From: Schinkia azotoformans LMG 9581
GTDB taxonomy: Bacteria; Bacillota; Bacilli; Bacillales; Bacillaceae_J
Assembly: GCF_000307855.1 (NCBI RefSeq)
Contig: NZ_AJLR01000124.1
Span: forward strand, 1-64,000
Direction of reading: 5' to 3'
DNA: 64,000 bases
Made by a program: the position numbers and the translations under genes
Notes under the pieces: model-generated
What the model was told of the DNA's origin: nothing
The model's input: the letters and a program-made list of their open reading frames with translations, nothing else
Database searches by the model: none
Shown: positions 1-7,496 of the stretch, piece by piece
Layout: each line of letters opens with the position of its first letter
Numbering within the stretch: position 1 is the first letter of the stretch

Positions 1-23
1 TCGATTCTGTCTCGAGCCACTCT

Positions 24-53
24 AAAAAACATCCTTTATAAGGGTGTTTTTAT
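24..53 (+). terminator. Rho-independent terminator of an upstream gene
   Basis: An A/T-rich stem (aaacatcctt / aagggtgttt) with a short loop runs into a T tract. It would end transcription from a gene lying left of the window and insulates sodA. Confidence 0.75.
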
Positions 54-231
54 TTTGAATAAATAATGGCTTGGTTGGAAAAAATTATGTTGTTATGTAA
101 AATTTTGAGGTTTTAAATTTGAAAAAGTGTGGAATAAGTGTTAATGTAAGAGCGAAAGATACTTTTGAAACAAAAAAGTATAAAAATCCAAAAATTAACA
201 TCTACATAATTAACTAGGAGGAGATTTTATT

Positions 232-843
232 ATGGCTAAATTTGAATTACCACAATTACCTTATGCATATGATGCATTAGAACCACATGTTGATGCTAGA
301 ACTATGGAAATCCATCATACGAAACACCACAATACTTATGTAACAAACTTAAATAACGCACTTGAAGGAAATGACGAGCTTTTAAGCAAATCTGTTGAAG
401 AAGTTATTTCAAACCTTGATGCTGTTCCTGAAGCAGCACGTACTGCAGTTCGCAATAACGGTGGTGGTCATGCTAACCATTCATTATTCTGGACTGTTAT
501 GAGTCCAAATGGTGGTGGCGCACCAACTGGTGAACTTGCTGACGCAATCGCTCAAAAATTTGGTAGCTTTGATGCTTTTAAAGAAGAGTTCGCTAAAGCA
601 GCTACAACTCGTTTTGGTTCAGGTTGGGCTTGGTTAGCAGTTAACAATGGACAGCTTGAAGTGACTAGCACACCAAACCAGGATTCTCCATTAATGGAAG
701 GCAAAACGCCAATTCTTGGTCTAGATGTTTGGGAGCATGCTTATTACTTAAACTACCAAAACCGTCGTCCCGACTACGTAAGTGCATTCTGGAACGTAAT
801 AAATTGGGAAGAAGTTACAAAACGCTATAACGCTGCAAAATAA
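232..843 (+). CDS. sodA: Superoxide dismutase [Mn]
   Basis: Cytoplasmic Mn (or Fe/Mn) superoxide dismutase that converts superoxide to hydrogen peroxide and oxygen. The 203-residue length is typical of the family. The metal ligands are visible as the N-terminal His in MEIHHTKHH (about residue 28), the His in [10 protein letters not shown] (about 82), and Asp and His in DVWEHAYY (about 164-168). A strong AGGAGG site sits about 10 nt before the ATG. The gene stands alone between two terminators, and in B. subtilis sodA also lies just upstream of yqgE and pst, so the position is syntenic. Codon use is typical of a highly expressed gene. Confidence 0.97.
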   Translation: MAKFELPQLPYAYDALEPHVDARTMEIHHTKHHNTYVTNLNNALEGNDELLSKSVEEVISNLDAVPEAARTAVRNNGGGHANHSLFWTVMSPNGGGAPTGELADAIAQKFGSFDAFKEEFAKAATTRFGSGWAWLAVNNGQLEVTSTPNQDSPLMEGKTPILGLDVWEHAYYLNYQNRRPDYVSAFWNVINWEEVTKRYNAAK

Positions 844-864
844 TAATAAAAATACACAAAACAA

Positions 865-908
865 AAGGTATGCAAATTCGAATATGAATTCGCATACCTT
901 CTTTTTTT
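865..908 (+). terminator. Terminator after sodA
   Basis: Long near-perfect hairpin (aaggtatgc ... gcatacctt, extended by an AATTC-rich inner stem) followed by a run of seven T residues. Confidence 0.9.
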
Positions 909-1024
909 GGCAAGACCAGATTTTATATTTTTTTTATCGACATTATTGAATATGATTGGAGAATACTGAAAATACTTTTAATGCCATAAATAATAAGTAG
1001 TTTATTGGGAGGGATTTCTGAAAC

Positions 1025-1522
1025 ATGCTGATGGAGTGTTTGATCCTTGTAGCAATGTGGCTGTTCGGTTTTCTTGGCTTTATTTTGTTTATTCCACACA
1101 AAGAATGGCGCAAGGGATTCTTAGCATTCTTAATGTTTCAAGCAATCGTCTGGCTTTGCGATATGCCCTCTTTTCAATTTGGCTTATTAAGTGCACCTGT
1201 GCGGGTGTTGCCGAAAGCGACAGATCTCCCCCTAACAATTAATTATTTTTTCTATCCAGTATTGTTTTCAATATTTTACGTCAATAAGAGAGCAAAGGGC
1301 AGTCTATGGTCTAGAATTACATACTTTTTTGTTTGGGTCTCTATTATCACGTTGTTTGATGTTGTTATCGAGAGATTTACAGATTTATTAGAATATGGAT
1401 TACTGTCATGGTGGGGGATGTGGATTTACATTTGGCTTCTCTTTTTCGTGAGTCAAGTCTGCTGTAATTGGTTCTTTAAGGACAAAGCCCTGTTTCGAGC
1501 AGAGATATGGAGTACAAAATGA
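1025..1522 (+). CDS. Small multi-pass membrane protein, CBO0543-like family
   Basis: A 165-residue, very hydrophobic protein with about four to five predicted membrane segments and short charged loops (IPHKEWRKG near the N-terminus, ERFTDLLEYG near 120). The pattern fits the CBO0543-type membrane proteins that occur in multiple copies in Bacillaceae and Clostridia; their function is unknown to me. A GGGAGGG site lies about 11 nt before the ATG. The next gene overlaps its end and encodes a paralogue, so the two look like a tandem duplication transcribed together. No catalytic motif is visible. Confidence 0.7.
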   Translation: MLMECLILVAMWLFGFLGFILFIPHKEWRKGFLAFLMFQAIVWLCDMPSFQFGLLSAPVRVLPKATDLPLTINYFFYPVLFSIFYVNKRAKGSLWSRITYFFVWVSIITLFDVVIERFTDLLEYGLLSWWGMWIYIWLLFFVSQVCCNWFFKDKALFRAEIWSTK

Positions 1523-1992
1523 GAATTGAATGGTGGATCTTGCTATCGGTGTACGCAGTGGCAACAGGAATTGTTTTCTTCATACCCAAAAATAAACTTC
1601 GACTTGCGGTAGTGGCGTTTTTGTTCACACAGATTATTACCTTTCTTATAGGTTTGGTGGTTGTAGAGTTGGGTCTTCTTAAATATCCTATTCGTTTGTT
1701 TACTACTATCAATCGGACGAGTTTCACGTTTGAATATTATGCTTTTCCAGTCGTATGTTCCGCCTTTAATGTATGGTATCCCAATGATCGAAGTGCTCTT
1801 ATTCAATTGGGTTATTATGTTGGAGTAGGCTCTTTGTTGACTTTGGTTGAAGTCATTATCGAAAAATATACCGATCTCATTGAATACATACACTGGGAAT
1901 GGTATATTACTTTGCTAACAATATGTCTTTCGTTTTTCGTAACTCGTTTATTTTGCGTCTGGTTTTTCGAAAAGGGACGTTCAAATACATAA
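1507..1992 (+). CDS. Small multi-pass membrane protein, paralogue of the preceding gene
   Basis: A 161-residue hydrophobic protein that aligns by eye with the upstream gene: an IPKNKLR loop after the first helix, a middle YYAFPVVCSAFNVWYP segment corresponding to NYFFYPVLFSIFYVN, and EKYTDLIEYIHW corresponding to ERFTDLLEYG. The start overlaps the upstream coding region by 16 bases in another frame, which suggests translational coupling. An internal ATG four codons on is an alternative start. Function unknown. Confidence 0.7.
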   Translation: MEYKMRIEWWILLSVYAVATGIVFFIPKNKLRLAVVAFLFTQIITFLIGLVVVELGLLKYPIRLFTTINRTSFTFEYYAFPVVCSAFNVWYPNDRSALIQLGYYVGVGSLLTLVEVIIEKYTDLIEYIHWEWYITLLTICLSFFVTRLFCVWFFEKGRSNT

Positions 1993-2037
1993 TATGTAAT
2001 CTTAATTAATTCGAAGCGGGAAAAACTCCATAAACTA

Positions 2038-2046
2038 TGGTATAGT
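2038..2046 (+). promoter_or_regulatory. Candidate extended -10 promoter for leader ORF and rsgA paralogue
   Basis: TGGTATAGT reads as an extended -10 (TGnTATAnT-like). No convincing -35 hexamer lies 16-18 bases upstream. It sits about 37 bases before the leader ORF at 2083. Confidence 0.4.
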
Positions 2047-2082
2047 GAAATCTAATTAATGGTAGAAAGGGGATGTTTTTTT

Positions 2083-2139
2083 ATGCGTAGCAAGCAAGAG
2101 CTTGAGATTGTAGCAATTGGGGAGGTATGTGCACAATAA
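2083..2139 (+). CDS. 18-residue leader peptide upstream of RsgA-like gene
   Basis: A short ORF (MRSKQELEIVAIGEVCAQ) preceded by AGAAAGGGG at a workable distance. Its 3' half contains GGGAGGT, which is the 5' arm of the hairpin at 2120-2157. The layout of short translated ORF, overlapping hairpin and then the main gene's ribosome-binding site resembles translational attenuators. Nothing known to me matches the peptide, and translation is inferred only. Confidence 0.4.
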   Translation: MRSKQELEIVAIGEVCAQ

Positions 2140-2157
2140 TTCAGGCATACACCTCCC
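2120..2157 (+). promoter_or_regulatory. Hairpin with anti-Shine-Dalgarno arm
   Basis: GGGAGGT (2120-2126) pairs with ACCTCCC (2151-2157), with further inner pairing. There is no T tract after it, so it is not a standard terminator. The ACCTCCC arm could alternatively pair with the AGGAGG site at 2179-2184 of the downstream gene. The leader ORF's stop lies in the loop, so ribosome position on the leader could choose between the two structures. Confidence 0.45.
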
Positions 2158-2192
2158 AAAGGTTATAATCAAAACTTTAGGAGGCAATCAAG

Positions 2193-3278
2193 TTGAATAA
2201 AATTGATATGAAAAATATAGGGCTAACTGAAAGGTTTATACTGGAAGCCAATCAATATAAAGGTTTTTATATTGGCCGAATTTCATCCCAATCTAAACAT
2301 CTGTATAAGGTTTTAACGGAAAAAGGTGAGATTAAAGCTAATATTTCTGGAAAGCTTCACCACAGTGTAATTGAACTGTCTGAATATCCTGCTGTTGGAG
2401 ATTTTGTAATGGTTGACCGAGTGGACAACTCAGATGGCAACGGTATTATTCACCATGTACTAACACGTAAAAGTGTTTTTGCACGTAAAGTAGCAGGTTC
2501 TACAAATGATACCCAAGTTGTTGCTGCTAACATTGATACAGTTTTTATTTGTATGTCACTGAACAATGATTTTAATCTTCGAAGGTTAGAGCGCTACCTT
2601 TCTATCGCTTGGGATAGCGGTGCAACACCAGTTATTGTGCTTACAAAATCCGATCTATGTCAGGAAGTAGAGGTAAGACTTAACGAAATATCATCTATCG
2701 CATTTGGTATAGATGTGCTTGTTACAACAAGTATTTCTGATGATGGATATCAACCATTAAAAAGCTATCTTTTTAGTGGTCGAACAATAGCCCTTATTGG
2801 CTCATCTGGAGTTGGGAAATCATCCTTAATTAATCGTCTTCTCGGTCAAACTATATTAGAAACAAAAGAGATAAGAAATGATGATAAGGGCAGACATACT
2901 ACTACAAGACGTGAACTGATTATGTTGCCGAATTTAGGTGTTGTTATAGACACTCCGGGAATGAGGGAGCTTGGAATTATTAGCGCTGATTTAACGAAAT
3001 CGTTTGCTGATATTACCGAGCTTGCTTCTAATTGCCGTTTTAACGATTGTACCCATCAAAGTGAGCCCAACTGTGCTGTGCAAAAAGCGATTAAAGATGG
3101 TATTTTGTCGGCAGAAAGGCTAGAGAGTTACAGAAAACTTGGCAGGGAAACTAAGTATGATGGCTTGAATTCTAAAATGATTGAAAAAGAAAAGATAAAT
3201 GAAATGTTTAGTGGCATGGGTGGCATGAAAAATGCTAGAAAATTCCTAAAAGAACAAAATAGGAAAAAAAGAAGATAA
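2193..3278 (+). CDS. RsgA-type circularly permuted GTPase (paralogue of ribosome small subunit GTPase A)
   Basis: A 361-residue protein of the RsgA/YjeQ family, whose members act in 30S subunit maturation by GTP hydrolysis. The domains appear in the permuted order: an N-terminal OB-fold, then G4 (TKSD, about 150), G1 (GSSGVGKSS, about 202-210), G2 region (TTTRRE) and G3 (DTPGM). The zinc site CRFNDCTHQSEPNC follows, then a Lys/Arg-rich C-terminal tail. A TTG start is used with AGGAGG at 2179-2184. In B. subtilis the housekeeping rsgA lies elsewhere, near the prpC-prkC genes, so this is probably a second, accessory copy. The leader ORF and hairpin upstream suggest conditional expression. Confidence 0.88.
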   Translation: MNKIDMKNIGLTERFILEANQYKGFYIGRISSQSKHLYKVLTEKGEIKANISGKLHHSVIELSEYPAVGDFVMVDRVDNSDGNGIIHHVLTRKSVFARKVAGSTNDTQVVAANIDTVFICMSLNNDFNLRRLERYLSIAWDSGATPVIVLTKSDLCQEVEVRLNEISSIAFGIDVLVTTSISDDGYQPLKSYLFSGRTIALIGSSGVGKSSLINRLLGQTILETKEIRNDDKGRHTTTRRELIMLPNLGVVIDTPGMRELGIISADLTKSFADITELASNCRFNDCTHQSEPNCAVQKAIKDGILSAERLESYRKLGRETKYDGLNSKMIEKEKINEMFSGMGGMKNARKFLKEQNRKKRR

Positions 3279-3293
3279 AACTTTAGAACAAAA

Positions 3294-3336
3294 AAGCCTA
3301 ATTTCTCAATTTTAACTGAGAAATTAGGCTTTTTTA
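3294..3336 (+). terminator. Terminator after RsgA-like gene
   Basis: Perfect 18-bp stem (AAAAAGCCTAATTTCTCA and its complement) with a seven-base loop, ending in TTTTTT. Confidence 0.92.
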
Positions 3337-3366
3337 CAAAAACTCAAATCCGAATGATTGCATGAT

Positions 3367-3513
3367 ATGACTTGCAGAAAGAATCTAATTTTCAATCAGT
3401 GTATCGAGGGAAAATGTCCTAAAAAATATAGAAATGATTTTGCCCTTCACTACCAATGGATTGATAAGGAAAGCTTAGATATTCTTATGAAAAGTACTTA
3501 TCACAGACAATAA
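3367..3513 (+). CDS. Doubtful 48-residue ORF, possible gene remnant
   Basis: An open frame starting MTCRKNLIFNQC and ending MKSTYHRQ, with three Cys in its first 18 residues. No ribosome-binding site is visible. It lies in a 490-base stretch that also holds a broken regulator on the other strand, so it may be debris of an older gene. I do not recognise it. Confidence 0.2.
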   Translation: MTCRKNLIFNQCIEGKCPKKYRNDFALHYQWIDKESLDILMKSTYHRQ

Positions 3514-3564
3514 TAAGTATTAAGAAGTGCCATTAAGATTTTATATATAAGTGCTTGCTTTTAT

Positions 3565-3765
3565 TTACTCTTTAGTTTCCATTTGTTCAACTTCATTGAT
3601 ATAGCGATAAATAGTTGCTTCACTACTATCTAATAGCTTTGCGACTTCAGTTACAGCACCTTTTAGTAATCGGTATACACCTGCTTTTTTGCCTACACAA
3701 AGAATTATTTTTGTCAATCGAATGACGTATGTCAACTCTTTTTGGAATTGGTTTGTTTTGAAGTA
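3565..3765 (-). pseudogene. 3' remnant of a helix-turn-helix regulator
   Basis: The frame is open from a stop codon at 3766-3768 down to TAA at 3565 and has no ATG start. The C-terminal part (LLKGAVTEVAKLLDSSEAT then IYRYINEVEQ) reads as a helix-turn-helix of the kind found at the C-terminus of DauR/YheO-like or Fis-like regulators. The N-terminal effector part is missing. The promoter of the divergent MFS gene overlaps its upstream end. A TTG at 3735 could serve as a start for a 56-residue protein, but no ribosome-binding site supports it. Confidence 0.5.
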
Positions 3766-3768
3766 TCA

Positions 3769-3797
3769 TTGACAATTGTTTGCTATCATTATAGAAT
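3769..3797 (+). promoter_or_regulatory. Sigma-A-type promoter of the MFS transporter gene
   Basis: TTGACA (3769-3774), a 17-base spacer, and TAGAAT (3792-3797). It lies about 33 bases before the TTG start of the transporter gene, with an AGAGGTGA ribosome-binding site in between. Confidence 0.7.
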
Positions 3798-3829
3798 TGT
3801 TTTTTTGGAAGAAAAAGAGGTGAGTAATT

Positions 3830-5029
3830 TTGAATGTAGAACAGCGGAAAAAGATAATAGTATTGATGATTAATATGTTCATCGCCATTGGAAGCTTCGG
3901 GATTATTATCCCTATTTTGCCAGCGTATTTAGAGTCCATCAACCAAGGTGGTACTGCCGCGGGATTAATGATTGCTCTATTTGCAGGAGCGCAATTAATC
4001 TTTTCTCCGATTGCGGGAAAATGGGCTGATCAATATGGGCGTAGGAAGATGATTATTTATGGATTGATAGGTTTGACGATTTCCATGTTTGTGTTTTACG
4101 GCTTTAATTCAATTTGGTGGCTTTATGTATCACGTGTCATTGGCGGTATTGGAGCTGCATTGCTCATACCTGCTATTTTTGCCTATATAGCAGATATTAC
4201 TACGGTGGATCAACGAGCAAAAGGTAATAGCTTAATATCAGCAGCTATGTCTCTAGGAATTGTCATTGGACCAGGGATAGGTGGCTTTTTAGCGGATTTT
4301 GGATTGAAGATGCCGTTATTAATATCTGCACTTGTATCACTAGTTGCTGTATTATTTTCTATCTTTATCCTTAAGGAAAGTAGCACAACTGAATCAAAGG
4401 ATTTATCTACAGATGATGAATCAATGGGTAGAAAGATGGTTCGCTCCGTGAAAATGCCTTATTTTATCCCTCTTATTATTACGCTTGTAATGAGTTTCGG
4501 TTTAATGGCATACGAATCCGTTCTTGGTCTTTTTGTCGATAATCAATTTGGTGCAACTCCACAAGAAATTGCGATAATGGTTACATCTACGGGAATTGTA
4601 AGCGTCATAGCTCAGCTTTTTGTCGTTGATCGTATCGTTAGCCGCTTTGGAGAAGTAGTTGTCTTAAATATCTTTATAGGAGTAACAACAATTGGGTTTC
4701 TTCTTTCACTCTTTGCATCTAGCTATATACTTTTCTTTGGAATTACACTTTTAATTTTTCTTGCTACTTCCATTCTTCGTCCTGTTCTAAATACACTTAT
4801 CTCTAAAATGGCTGGTAATGAACAAGGCTTTGCTATGGGCATGAATAATGCTTACATGAGTATCGGGAATATTTTAGGACCCACCCTTGCTGGGCTGTTA
4901 TATGATGTCAATATTATTTATCCATTTATTATGGGCCTTATTTTTCTAGTCCTGACAATGTTAGTGACGATAATGTGGCAGAAACGCTTAGATAATAAAA
5001 GTAAGCAGATAAAACTTGGTGAACTATAA
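3830..5029 (+). CDS. MFS multidrug-efflux-type transporter (DHA1 family)
   Basis: A 399-residue membrane protein with 12 predicted segments. It has the major facilitator motif A in loop 2-3 (GKWADQYGRRK, about 61-71) and the antiporter motif C in helix 5 (GPGIGGFLADFG, about 147-158), which together point to a proton-coupled drug efflux pump of the NorA/Bmr/TetA type. It starts at TTG with AGAGGTGA about 7 nt upstream. It is monocistronic, between its own promoter and a terminator. The substrate cannot be deduced. Confidence 0.85.
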   Translation: MNVEQRKKIIVLMINMFIAIGSFGIIIPILPAYLESINQGGTAAGLMIALFAGAQLIFSPIAGKWADQYGRRKMIIYGLIGLTISMFVFYGFNSIWWLYVSRVIGGIGAALLIPAIFAYIADITTVDQRAKGNSLISAAMSLGIVIGPGIGGFLADFGLKMPLLISALVSLVAVLFSIFILKESSTTESKDLSTDDESMGRKMVRSVKMPYFIPLIITLVMSFGLMAYESVLGLFVDNQFGATPQEIAIMVTSTGIVSVIAQLFVVDRIVSRFGEVVVLNIFIGVTTIGFLLSLFASSYILFFGITLLIFLATSILRPVLNTLISKMAGNEQGFAMGMNNAYMSIGNILGPTLAGLLYDVNIIYPFIMGLIFLVLTMLVTIMWQKRLDNKSKQIKLGEL

Positions 5030-5037
5030 AAATAATG

Positions 5038-5072
5038 AGAAAGCTGTCCCTAAAAAATGGGGCAGCTTTTTC
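5038..5072 (+). terminator. Terminator after MFS transporter gene
   Basis: Stem AAGCTGTCCC / GGGGCAGCTT with an AT-rich loop and a short T run. It lies between convergent genes and may act in both directions. Confidence 0.8.
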
Positions 5073-5079
5073 AATTGAA

Positions 5080-5652
5080 TTAATACAAACTTTCAATTGG
5101 AACATTATCTGGTAGTTTAAATGGATTTTCTTTATTTATCCTGTCATAAAACATGATGCCATCTAAATGATCGATTTCATGTTGGATAACGATGGAATAA
5201 TATCCTTTAAATTTCAAAATCACTTCTTGCCCAGTTATGTCATATGCTTTTACTTTAATTCTCTCATATCTCGGAACTAATCCCTCCACTTCCCTATCAA
5301 CCGAAAGGCAACCTTCTCCTTCAGGTAGATAAATCATATTAAGAGAATGACTAATAATTTTTGGATTAATTAACATATATTCTTTATCTTTATCATCAAA
5401 AAGTGCTGCAAACATACGTTTATCAAGCCCAATTTGATTTGCAGATAACCCTACTCCAGGGCGAAGTTTATATTTTTTTGAGATATTTGGATCTTGGCTG
5501 TTTTTTAAATATTGAAGCATGCATAGCAAAGCATCTTTATCTTCACTTGAAACAGGAAGGTCAACTTCTTGGGTTTTTTTACGTAATATTGCAGCACCTT
5601 CTCTAACTATATCATTCATTGTAATTATGTATTCCACGCCAAACTTACTCAT
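5080..5652 (-). CDS. def: Peptide deformylase
   Basis: Removes the N-terminal formyl group from nascent proteins; an Fe/Zn metallohydrolase. All three family motifs are present: GVGLSANQIG (about 66-75), EGCLS with the metal-binding Cys (about 112-116), and QHEIDHLDG with the two His ligands and catalytic Glu (about 157-165). The 190-residue length and the insertion after motif I fit type 2 (Gram-positive) deformylases. A GAGGTG site precedes the ATG, although the more usual family start would be the internal MNDIVREG. Its start overlaps the end of the upstream Xre gene by 8 nt, so the two form one transcript. It could be an accessory deformylase, as Bacillus often carries two. Confidence 0.93.
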   Translation of the reverse strand: MSKFGVEYIITMNDIVREGAAILRKKTQEVDLPVSSEDKDALLCMLQYLKNSQDPNISKKYKLRPGVGLSANQIGLDKRMFAALFDDKDKEYMLINPKIISHSLNMIYLPEGEGCLSVDREVEGLVPRYERIKVKAYDITGQEVILKFKGYYSIVIQHEIDHLDGIMFYDRINKENPFKLPDNVPIESLY

Positions 5653-5836
5653 ATATAAACACCTCGTCCACTTTTCTATTTAGAACTTTTGCAATTTTAA
5701 ATGCTACTTCAAGAGTAGGATCATACTTATCATTTTCAATACAATTAATCGTTTGCCTCACGACTCCACATTCTTTAGCAAGAGTTTCTTGGGTAATTCC
5801 TAATTTTTTTCTCAACACTTTAATAATATTTTTCAA
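5645..5836 (-). CDS. Small Xre-family DNA-binding protein
   Basis: About 63 residues, consisting of a single Xre/Cro helix-turn-helix (LGITQETLAKECGVVRQTI) followed by the conserved ENDKYDPTLEVAFKIAK stretch. I chose the TTG start because a GAGG site lies 8 nt ahead of it; the ATG two codons earlier is only 2 nt from that site. It overlaps the following deformylase gene and may autoregulate the pair. This short family is common in Firmicutes and rarely characterised. Confidence 0.85.
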   Translation of the reverse strand: MKNIIKVLRKKLGITQETLAKECGVVRQTINCIENDKYDPTLEVAFKIAKVLNRKVDEVFIYE

Positions 5837-5984
5837 ATTCATTACCTCGTTTGTCAAAAACTTTAGACATTTATCATACCGTACCATGGCAGGAATGTCC
5901 AATATTACTGGCCAAATAAATTATTTGCATATCTCTATCCTAACTAAGGAACAATAATTGCTAGTACATAAAGGGGAGTCAGCA

Positions 5985-7286
5985 ATGAACCGATTTTTAC
6001 AAAAGATTACAGGACATGAAGAAGTAAATAAGGAAATAGTTTTCTTGCTATTAATTGGTGGGTTGTATTCATTAAGTATTGCTTTGTCAAACACATTTGT
6101 GAATATTTACATATGGAAGCAATCGGGTGAATTTACGGATATTGCTCTATACAATTTGGCTGTAGTTGTAATGCAGCCGCTTACATTTATTCTTGCTGGA
6201 AAATGGGCAAAAAAAATTGACCGGATTATCGTATTGAGATTAGGTGTTATATTTTTATCATTTTTTTATTTAACTGTTCTTGTAAGTGGAGATAATGCAG
6301 CTGGCTTTTTACTTTTACTGGGTGGTCTCTTAGGAATTGGCTATGGTTTTTATTGGCTGGCATTTAATGTTTTAACATTTGAGATTACAGAACCAGAAAC
6401 GCGGGATTTTTTTAATGGCTTTTTTGGAGTGTTAACTTCTTTAACAGGTATGATTGGTCCTATTTTAGCAGGTTGGATTATCTCTAGCTTACAAGCATTC
6501 ACAGGTTATACGACTATTTTTAGTATTTCATTAGGTTTATTTGTTGGTGCCGTTCTTCTAAGCTTGCTCATTAAAAGACGGCCCGCGCATGGAACCTATT
6601 CATTCAAGCGCATATTACAAGAACGAAAAAATAATCCTAACTGGCAACGAATTTTACATGCAAGTTTTTTTCAAGGTTTGCGTGAAGGTTCCTTTTTGTT
6701 TGTCATCTCTCTTTGGGTTTATATTACGACTAACAGTGAGCTTGCCATTGGAACATTTGGGCTTGTAAACTCCGGGATTGCGTTCGTCTTTTATTTTCTT
6801 GCTACTAAATTCATAAAACCTGCCCATCGCTTAAAAACAATTCTTATAGGAGGTTTGATGTTGTATGGCAGTGTATTTCTCATTATTTTTGATCTTTCCT
6901 TCCAGCGCTTGATTATGTACGCTGTTGTAATTGCCATAGCTTATCCGATATTGTTAGTGCCCTATATGTCAATCACTTATGATGTTATCGGTAAGGCCTG
7001 GAAAGCAGCTGATATGAGGATTGAGTATATCGTTGTTCGTGAATTATATTTAAATAGCGGTCGAGTAGTATCAATATTACTATTTTTAGTTTTCGTTACA
7101 TTTATTAATGAAGAAAGTGGAATTCCGATAGTACTGGCTATTACTGGGGCAGGACATTTAATTATTTACTTTTTCTTCAAAGGGATTGATGTGAAAAGTG
7201 AAAATCCTAATGAAATGAAAGAAAAGGTATACTCCCGCATGCCGTCTAGAAGGTTGACGGATGGAGAGGGGGGATCACCTATTTAA
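5985..7286 (+). CDS. yqgE: MFS transporter YqgE-like
   Basis: A 433-residue membrane protein with about 12 hydrophobic segments, an early FLLLIGGLYSLSIALSNTF helix and a LAGKWAKKIDR loop resembling MFS motif A. It sits between sodA and the pst operon, as yqgE does in B. subtilis, and the hydropathy pattern agrees. The ATG at 5985 is preceded by AAAGGGGAG at 7 nt, so I prefer it to the upstream TTG at 5958. The C-terminal 25 residues are hydrophilic. The substrate is unknown. Confidence 0.8.
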   Translation: MNRFLQKITGHEEVNKEIVFLLLIGGLYSLSIALSNTFVNIYIWKQSGEFTDIALYNLAVVVMQPLTFILAGKWAKKIDRIIVLRLGVIFLSFFYLTVLVSGDNAAGFLLLLGGLLGIGYGFYWLAFNVLTFEITEPETRDFFNGFFGVLTSLTGMIGPILAGWIISSLQAFTGYTTIFSISLGLFVGAVLLSLLIKRRPAHGTYSFKRILQERKNNPNWQRILHASFFQGLREGSFLFVISLWVYITTNSELAIGTFGLVNSGIAFVFYFLATKFIKPAHRLKTILIGGLMLYGSVFLIIFDLSFQRLIMYAVVIAIAYPILLVPYMSITYDVIGKAWKAADMRIEYIVVRELYLNSGRVVSILLFLVFVTFINEESGIPIVLAITGAGHLIIYFFFKGIDVKSENPNEMKEKVYSRMPSRRLTDGEGGSPI

Positions 7287-7317
7287 GAACACAGATATTG
7301 TGTTCTATTTTTTTTTG
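7285..7317 (+). terminator. Terminator after yqgE
   Basis: AGAACACA / TTGTGTTCT stem with a four-base loop, followed by nine T residues. Confidence 0.88.
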
Positions 7318-7318
7318 C

Positions 7319-7366
7319 CTGTCTAGCTTCAGTTTATACGTTGATGAACGGGCGCTTTTGCTTTCC
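7319..7366 (+). repeat. Degenerate REP-like interspersed element
   Basis: The sequence runs TGTCTAGCTtCAG ... GAACGGGCGCTTttGCTTtcC. It matches, in opposite orientation and with an internal gap, the element at 43551-43610. Elements with ends like TGTCTAGCTC and GGGCGCTTCCGCTTTTC are common between genes in Bacillaceae. Confidence 0.6.
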
Positions 7367-7371
7367 TTGAC

Positions 7372-7421
7372 TTTACATTGTTTAACATTGTTTTACAATA
7401 CCTTTACATTCTGTTTAAACA
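7372..7421 (+). promoter_or_regulatory. Pho box (PhoP-binding repeats) of the pst operon
   Basis: Five TTnACA-like hexamers occur at helical spacing: TTTACA (7372), TTAACA (7382), TTTACA (7392), TTTACA (7403) and TTTAAA (7414), that is 10, 10, 11 and 11 bases apart. This is the PhoP-P binding pattern known from B. subtilis pstS. It lies about 75 bases before the pstC start and predicts induction by phosphate starvation. Confidence 0.85.
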
Positions 7422-7496
7422 AGATTAATACAAAAACATTAAAGTAAATATTGTATGAGAGATCCACAGGTATTATGTAAGAGAGGAGCAGTTTTC

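Noticed and set aside
1543-1893. Long minus-strand frame opposite the membrane protein genes
   Set aside because: It has no ribosome-binding site and an odd composition, and lies wholly opposite a better-supported gene; it is a shadow.
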